Shown piece after piece: positions 15,677 to 18,641 of a stretch of DNA of 18,641 bases. The notes beneath the pieces were generated by a model. The model had not been told where the DNA came from, did not search any database, and worked only from the letters and a program-made list of their open reading frames with translations. The stretch is from Acetobacteraceae bacterium (lineage in GTDB: Bacteria > Pseudomonadota > Alphaproteobacteria > Acetobacterales > Acetobacteraceae): NCBI GenBank assembly GCA_030039695.1, contig JASHVB010000636.1, positions 1 through 18,641 of the forward strand. The letters are read 5' to 3'. Within the stretch, counting starts at the first letter, position 1. Each line of letters opens with the position of its first letter. Position numbers and translations under genes: made by a program.

Positions 15677-16207
15677 ATGACCCGTGCCTTCACCCGTCTC
15701 GCCTACACCGCCTCGGTTCGCGCGGTGCAAGAACGCAACGGCTCGCGCGCACACAGCGAGCGCATGGCGGAACGTCCGCCGGAGCGTGACTTGCTGCCCG
15801 AGGCATTGCGGGCCCGCGTGGCGCACGCCAACAGCGTGATCATTGGCACGACGAATATGCAGGGCTGGCCGCATCTGCAGCACCGCGGTGGCCCGCGTGG
15901 CTTCATCAAAGTGCTGGGACCGCGCCGACTGGCCTTCGCGGATTATTCCGGCAACCGTCAATATATCACGGTCGGCAATCTGGCGGAGAACGACCGCGTT
16001 CTGCTGCTGCTGATCGATTATGACGCGCGCACGCGGTTGAAGATCTGGGGCCGCGGGAAGGTGGTCGACGACGATCCGGAATTGCTTGCCGCCGTGCGCG
16101 ATCCCGCCTACCCGGCGCGCGTGGAGCGCGTGATCTGTATCGACATCGAGGCGTGGGACACGAACTGCAGCAGCCACATTCCGCGCCTGGTGGAGGCTGA
16201 CGGGTAA
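15677..16207 (+). CDS. Pyridoxamine 5'-phosphate oxidase (PPOX) family FMN-binding protein
   Basis: This 176-residue split-barrel flavoprotein has the N-terminal signature YTASVRAVQERNGSR, a core strand set SVIIGTTNMQGWPHLQHRGG, and FADYSGNRQYITVGNLAENDRVLLLLIDYD, which binds FMN. It ends in IDIEAWDTNCSSHIP, characteristic of this PPOX subgroup. Members reduce or oxidise flavin or F420-linked substrates; the exact reaction is unknown. The ATG at 15677 has GAGGAG 10 nt upstream; the frame is open further back, to 15194, but only as a shadow of the LysR gene. It is divergent from the GcvA-like regulator. The 3' end faces the ssrA gene, with only about 10 nt between. Confidence 0.88.
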   Translation: MTRAFTRLAYTASVRAVQERNGSRAHSERMAERPPERDLLPEALRARVAHANSVIIGTTNMQGWPHLQHRGGPRGFIKVLGPRRLAFADYSGNRQYITVGNLAENDRVLLLLIDYDARTRLKIWGRGKVVDDDPELLAAVRDPAYPARVERVICIDIEAWDTNCSSHIPRLVEADG

Positions 16208-16217
16208 GGGGAGAAAT

Positions 16218-16488
16218 GGGGGGCTTCTGTTGCCCGGTGCCCCCCGAACCGCGCTTATCGCTTATGCAGCGACAGCGAGCGCCTCATTATCGTTGGCACT
16301 TGTAGAATGGCCCGATAACGGCGGAACCATGCCGAGCGAAAAGTGCGTCTTTACCACGCGTGTCGAGCCTGTTTCGCCCCCGCACGCCCGCCGATCGGCG
16401 GGCTGAATGGTGGAGGCGCCGGGCACTGCCCCCGGGTCCACTACGCTTATTTCACGCACCGTTTATCGCCGTAGCTGGCGAACCAGCG
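16218..16488 (-). ncRNA. ssrA: Permuted two-piece tmRNA (alphaproteobacterial type)
   Basis: On the minus strand a permuted tmRNA can be read in full. The acceptor piece (about 16488-16408) holds a UUCG-capped hairpin, a P2 strand, a 5-bp T stem with a 7-nt loop, and acceptor strand CGCCTCC-A-CCA. A 26-nt excised spacer (16407-16382) contains an 18-bp perfect palindrome. The coding piece starts GGGGGCG at 16381, pairs with CGCCTCC to form a 7-bp acceptor stem with a G3-U70 wobble for alanylation, and continues through GGCTCGACA. P2 pairs ACGCAC (16348-16343) with GTGCGT (16459-16454). The tag ANDNEALAVAA plus TAA occupies 16297-16262, and an H-type pseudoknot (16251-16218) closes the gene. 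It rescues stalled ribosomes with SmpB. Exact ends are approximate. Confidence 0.93.
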
Positions 16489-16493
16489 ACCCA

Positions 16494-16522
16494 AATATAG
16501 GCGGGGTGACGACGTGGGGGAA
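16494..16522 (-). promoter_or_regulatory. Candidate ssrA promoter
   Basis: On the minus strand TTCCCC (16522-16517) and TATATT (16499-16494) are 17 nt apart, placing a start site near 16488, just before the first hairpin of the acceptor piece. The -10 is good and AT-rich in a GC-rich setting; the -35 is weak. Confidence 0.4.
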
Positions 16523-16627
16523 GGGGGCGCGACGTCGGCTGGGCGTTCCCGTAACGGTGTAAGGAGACGCTTGACACATCTGGCCCCGCCGCGCATCGTC
16601 CGCAAGCAGCTCGAGAATACGTGAGCC

Positions 16628-16996
16628 ATGACGGACTATCGCGTGAACGGACCGCCGGGCTGGCGCCCCAGCCATCCGGGTGCACTGCTGCGTGAGCATG
16701 TGCTGGCTGCGCTGCAGCTGACGGTGAAGGCAGCGGCCGAGAAGCTCGGCGTGTCCCGTCAGACGCTGCATGCCATTCTGTCTGAACGTTCCTCTGTCAC
16801 GCCGGAAATGGCAGTGCGGCTCGGCAAGCTGTGCGGCGATGGCCCAGACATCTGGCTCAGGATGCAGATGGCGCACGATCTCTGGCGGGCAAAGCGAGAC
16901 CTTGCGGAGACCGTGAAGCACATCCCTACGCTGCACGCGGTTTCGGATCGTCCGCCTGCGGGAGCGAAGCATGCCGCTCACCGATCAGCAGGCTGA
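16628..16996 (+). CDS. HigA-type XRE antitoxin/regulator without a HigB partner
   Basis: This 122-residue protein has the HigA/VapI-type domain: [14 protein letters not shown] (16-29), helix-turn-helix [21 protein letters not shown] (31-51), and the conserved [31 protein letters not shown]. HigA normally neutralises the RNase HigB and represses the operon. HigB would lie immediately upstream, but ssrA and its promoter occupy that space (to about 16522), and no HigB-like sequence was seen in the remaining 105 nt. It is therefore an orphan, possibly only a DNA-binding regulator. Its 3' end overlaps thyX by 26 bp. TTGACA at 16571-16576 is a candidate -35. The ribosome-binding site is weak (GTGAG). 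The C-terminal 25 residues are non-conserved. Confidence 0.85.
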   Translation: MTDYRVNGPPGWRPSHPGALLREHVLAALQLTVKAAAEKLGVSRQTLHAILSERSSVTPEMAVRLGKLCGDGPDIWLRMQMAHDLWRAKRDLAETVKHIPTLHAVSDRPPAGAKHAAHRSAG

Positions 16997-17906
16997 CGAA
17001 ATCGCCGCTGCCAGGACGCAGCGCTCGCCGACGGCACGGCCCACCGTTCCCGCGCTGGAGGTCCTGCTCTACCAGGCCATCCCGGTGCTGGACCACGGCT
17101 TCATCCGTGTCATCGACTACATGGGCGACGACGGCGCCATCGTGCAGGCGGCGCGTGTCTCCTACGGGCGCGGCACGCGGCGGGTATCAGAAGATGCAGG
17201 GCTGATCCGTTACCTGATGCGACACCGGCATTCCACGCCGTTCGAGATGTGCGAGATCAAATATCACGTAAAGCTGCCGATTTTTGTTGCTCGGCAGTGG
17301 ATCCGGCACCGTACCGCGAACGTGAACGAGTATTCCGCGCGCTATTCGATCCTCGATCGCGAATTCTACATTCCGTCACCGGAACACCTCGCCGCACAGT
17401 CGACAGTGAACCGGCAAGGGCGCGGCGATGTGCTGGCGGGAGACGAAGCCGCGCACGTGCTCGATCTGCTGCGAGACGACGCGGCACGCTGCTATGATCA
17501 CTACGCCGACATGCTGAACGAAGACGAGACCGGGGCGCCGCGCGATCTGTCCCGGCAAGGCCTCGCGCGCGAACTCGCGCGGATGAATTTGACGCTGAAC
17601 ACCTATACCCAGTGGTACTGGAAGATCGACCTGCATAATCTTCTGCATTTCCTGTCGCTGCGCGCTGATGCGCATGCGCAATACGAAATCCGTGCCTACG
17701 CCGAGGCGATGCTGCAGACCGTGGAGGCGTGGGTGCCGGTTGCCTGCAAGGCGTTCCGCGACTATCGGCTGGGCGCGGTAACGCTGTCGGCACCGATGCT
17801 GGCGGTGCTGCGCCGGATGCTGGCCGGCGAGTCGGTGGCGCTGGAAGCCAGCGGGTTGAACCGGCGTGAGTGGGCGGAGCTGATGGCGGCCCTGGGACGC
17901 GGTTGA
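16971..17906 (+). CDS. thyX: FAD-dependent thymidylate synthase ThyX
   Basis: This 311-residue protein makes dTMP from dUMP using methylene-tetrahydrofolate, FAD and NADPH (EC 2.1.1.148). The signature RHR-x7-S-x-R is complete (Arg112, His113, Arg114, Ser122, Arg124), and dUMP-contacting residues lie in [20 protein letters not shown] and [11 protein letters not shown] (201-231). It is longer than compact ThyX proteins (about 220-250 aa), with an N-terminal extension of about 30 residues, as is usual in alphaproteobacteria. GGGAG lies 6 nt before the ATG. The start overlaps the end of the HigA-type gene by 26 bp in another frame, so translation may be coupled. Confidence 0.95.
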   Translation: MPLTDQQADEIAAARTQRSPTARPTVPALEVLLYQAIPVLDHGFIRVIDYMGDDGAIVQAARVSYGRGTRRVSEDAGLIRYLMRHRHSTPFEMCEIKYHVKLPIFVARQWIRHRTANVNEYSARYSILDREFYIPSPEHLAAQSTVNRQGRGDVLAGDEAAHVLDLLRDDAARCYDHYADMLNEDETGAPRDLSRQGLARELARMNLTLNTYTQWYWKIDLHNLLHFLSLRADAHAQYEIRAYAEAMLQTVEAWVPVACKAFRDYRLGAVTLSAPMLAVLRRMLAGESVALEASGLNRREWAELMAALGRG

Positions 17907-18059
17907 CGGTCCCGCCGGCTTGCCGCCGCACTGCTGGCGCACTCGTGACCCGTCGGCGGCGTATCATGGCGGTGCCGCCAGGGAAAAGATCACGGATTGG
18001 CGCACGCCGTGGCGTTTGCATGTGTACCGGGTCGCCGTGTTGAGCCGCCGTCAGTGCCC

Positions 18060-18072
18060 GCCGCTCAGCGGC
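18060..18072 (-). terminator. Short hairpin after the lipoprotein stop
   Basis: GCCGC and GCGGC form a 5-bp stem with a 3-nt loop, immediately after the TGA of the small lipoprotein gene. There is no T-run. It could stop transcription toward thyX, with which the gene converges. The rest of the 17907-18059 gap shows nothing recognisable. Confidence 0.3.
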
Positions 18073-18240
18073 TCAGTACCCGCCACCGCCACCACCTCCG
18101 TTGCCCCCGCTGTTGATCAGCCATTGCTGGTCGGCGTGGCTCTGTGTCGACTTCGGCTCCACTCGGCCGGAACTCGCGCAGGCCACGATGGCGAGGAGGC
18201 TTCCGAACAGCAGCAGTCTCACGAATAGATTGCCGCGCAT
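18073..18240 (-). CDS. Small glycine-rich lipoprotein
   Basis: This 55-residue protein has a type II signal peptide: basic start (MRGNLFVR), hydrophobic core LLLFGSLLAI and lipobox IVAC with Cys21. The mature part is only 35 residues, polar, ending in SGGNGGGGGGGY. GGGAG lies about 8 nt before ATG 18240, supporting this start; the frame is open to 18615 but reads antisense to the LLM gene. No family was recognised. It should be anchored in the outer or inner membrane, with a flexible Gly tail ending in Tyr. The gene is divergent from the LLM oxidoreductase. Confidence 0.75.
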   Translation of the reverse strand: MRGNLFVRLLLFGSLLAIVACASSGRVEPKSTQSHADQQWLINSGGNGGGGGGGY

Positions 18241-18384
18241 GGCTGCTATCTCCCGATAGAGACCGCCGATTTCAGCGTGTCGCCAACGTCGACGCGGGCA
18301 ACGCTGCATTATTCCCGTGCACGTGCGCTTGACTAGACCCGCCCGCTGCGGCGGACTACTCGTCAGTAGCACCGGGGACCAACC

Positions 18385-18641
18385 ATGAAATTTGGCATCT
18401 TCTACGAGTTGCAGCTTCCGCGCCCATGGGAGCCGGGTGATGAGCAGCGCCTGTACCAGAACGCGCTGTCGCAGGTCGAATTGGCAGACCGGCTTGGCTA
18501 CGACTACGCGTGGGAAGTGGAGCATCACTTTCTGGAAGAGTACTCGCATTCCCCCTCGCCGGAGGTGTTCCTCGGCGCGGCCAGCCAGCGGACAAAAAAC
18601 ATCCGGCTTGGTCACGGAATCGTGCAGCTCACCACCAACCC
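18385..18641 (+). CDS. LLM class flavin-dependent oxidoreductase, N-terminal part (3' end outside window)
   Basis: The first 85 residues of a luciferase-like monooxygenase are visible. MKFGIFYELQLPRPWEPGDE gives the first beta strand, and ALSQVELADRLGYDYAWEVEHHFLEEYSHSPSPEVFLGAAS matches the bacterial-luciferase-type active-site start, with EHHF typical of the family. IRLGHGIVQLTTN is the third strand that shapes the flavin pocket. Such enzymes use FMNH2 and O2 and often occur in hydrocarbon, terpenoid or alkanesulfonate catabolism. GGGGA lies 7 nt before the ATG. CTTGAC at 18328-18333 is a candidate -35, with no clear -10. The small lipoprotein gene is divergent. Confidence 0.88.
   Translation, partial: MKFGIFYELQLPRPWEPGDEQRLYQNALSQVELADRLGYDYAWEVEHHFLEEYSHSPSPEVFLGAASQRTKNIRLGHGIVQLTTN

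Noticed and set aside
16262..16459. A 65-aa minus-strand reading frame ending ANDNEALAVAA
   Set aside because: This is the tmRNA tag frame running back through the acceptor piece. The surrounding sequence folds as permuted ssrA, so it is not a stand-alone protein gene.
16523..16627. A possible higB toxin gene upstream of the HigA-type gene
   Set aside because: Only about 105 nt are available between the ssrA promoter and higA, and no frame reads like HigB.

Overview
The window is GC-rich with strong G/C third-position use and looks like an alphaproteobacterial chromosome, most likely Rhodospirillales (Acetobacteraceae-like). The best evidence is a circularly permuted, two-piece tmRNA gene (ssrA, about 16218-16488, minus strand) with proteolysis tag ANDNEALAVAA. 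A hopanoid-associated deacetylase (HpnK) and a ThyX-type thymidylate synthase fit. No CRISPR array, tRNA, rRNA or complete insertion sequence was seen. Taxonomy is inferred; no database search was possible.

Left part (1-6265): the 3' end of a plus-strand amidohydrolase converges on a DUF2905 membrane protein across a 12-bp-stem hairpin. Then comes a minus-strand block, in order of transcription: a small hypothetical, branched-chain aminotransferase, two acyl-CoA dehydrogenases, a thiolase-fold protein and a DUF35 zinc-ribbon/OB-fold protein. Spacing is tight (ATGA overlap, 16, 32 and 74 nt gaps). The block resembles side-chain-shortening modules of steroid/terpenoid catabolism: an ACAD pair in which only one subunit shows a catalytic Glu, and a thiolase homologue lacking the GHP motif but paired with DUF35, as in Ltp2/ChsH2-type aldolases. 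The substrate is unknown.

Middle (6266-13430): an exported DsrE-like protein (plus strand) converges on an SPFH-domain gene coupled to an unrecognised coiled-coil gene. The intergenic gap holds a perfect inverted repeat fused to a (GT)15 microsatellite. Further minus-strand genes are an MFS transporter with a 22-bp palindrome upstream, a CPBP membrane protease preceded by a hypothetical gene, an enoyl-CoA hydratase/isomerase-family protein, a chloramphenicol-phosphotransferase-like kinase and an Lrp/AsnC regulator. A long imperfect palindrome of intergenic-repeat type lies between the last two.

Right part (13431-18641): a truncated Uma2-type nuclease remnant, hpnK, a GcvA-like LysR regulator whose 3' end overlaps hpnK convergently by 176 bp, a divergent PPOX-family flavoprotein with an LTTR box in the shared promoter region, the permuted ssrA gene, an orphan HigA-type regulator overlapping thyX by 26 bp, a tiny glycine-rich lipoprotein, and the start of a luciferase-like (LLM) oxidoreductase cut by the window end.
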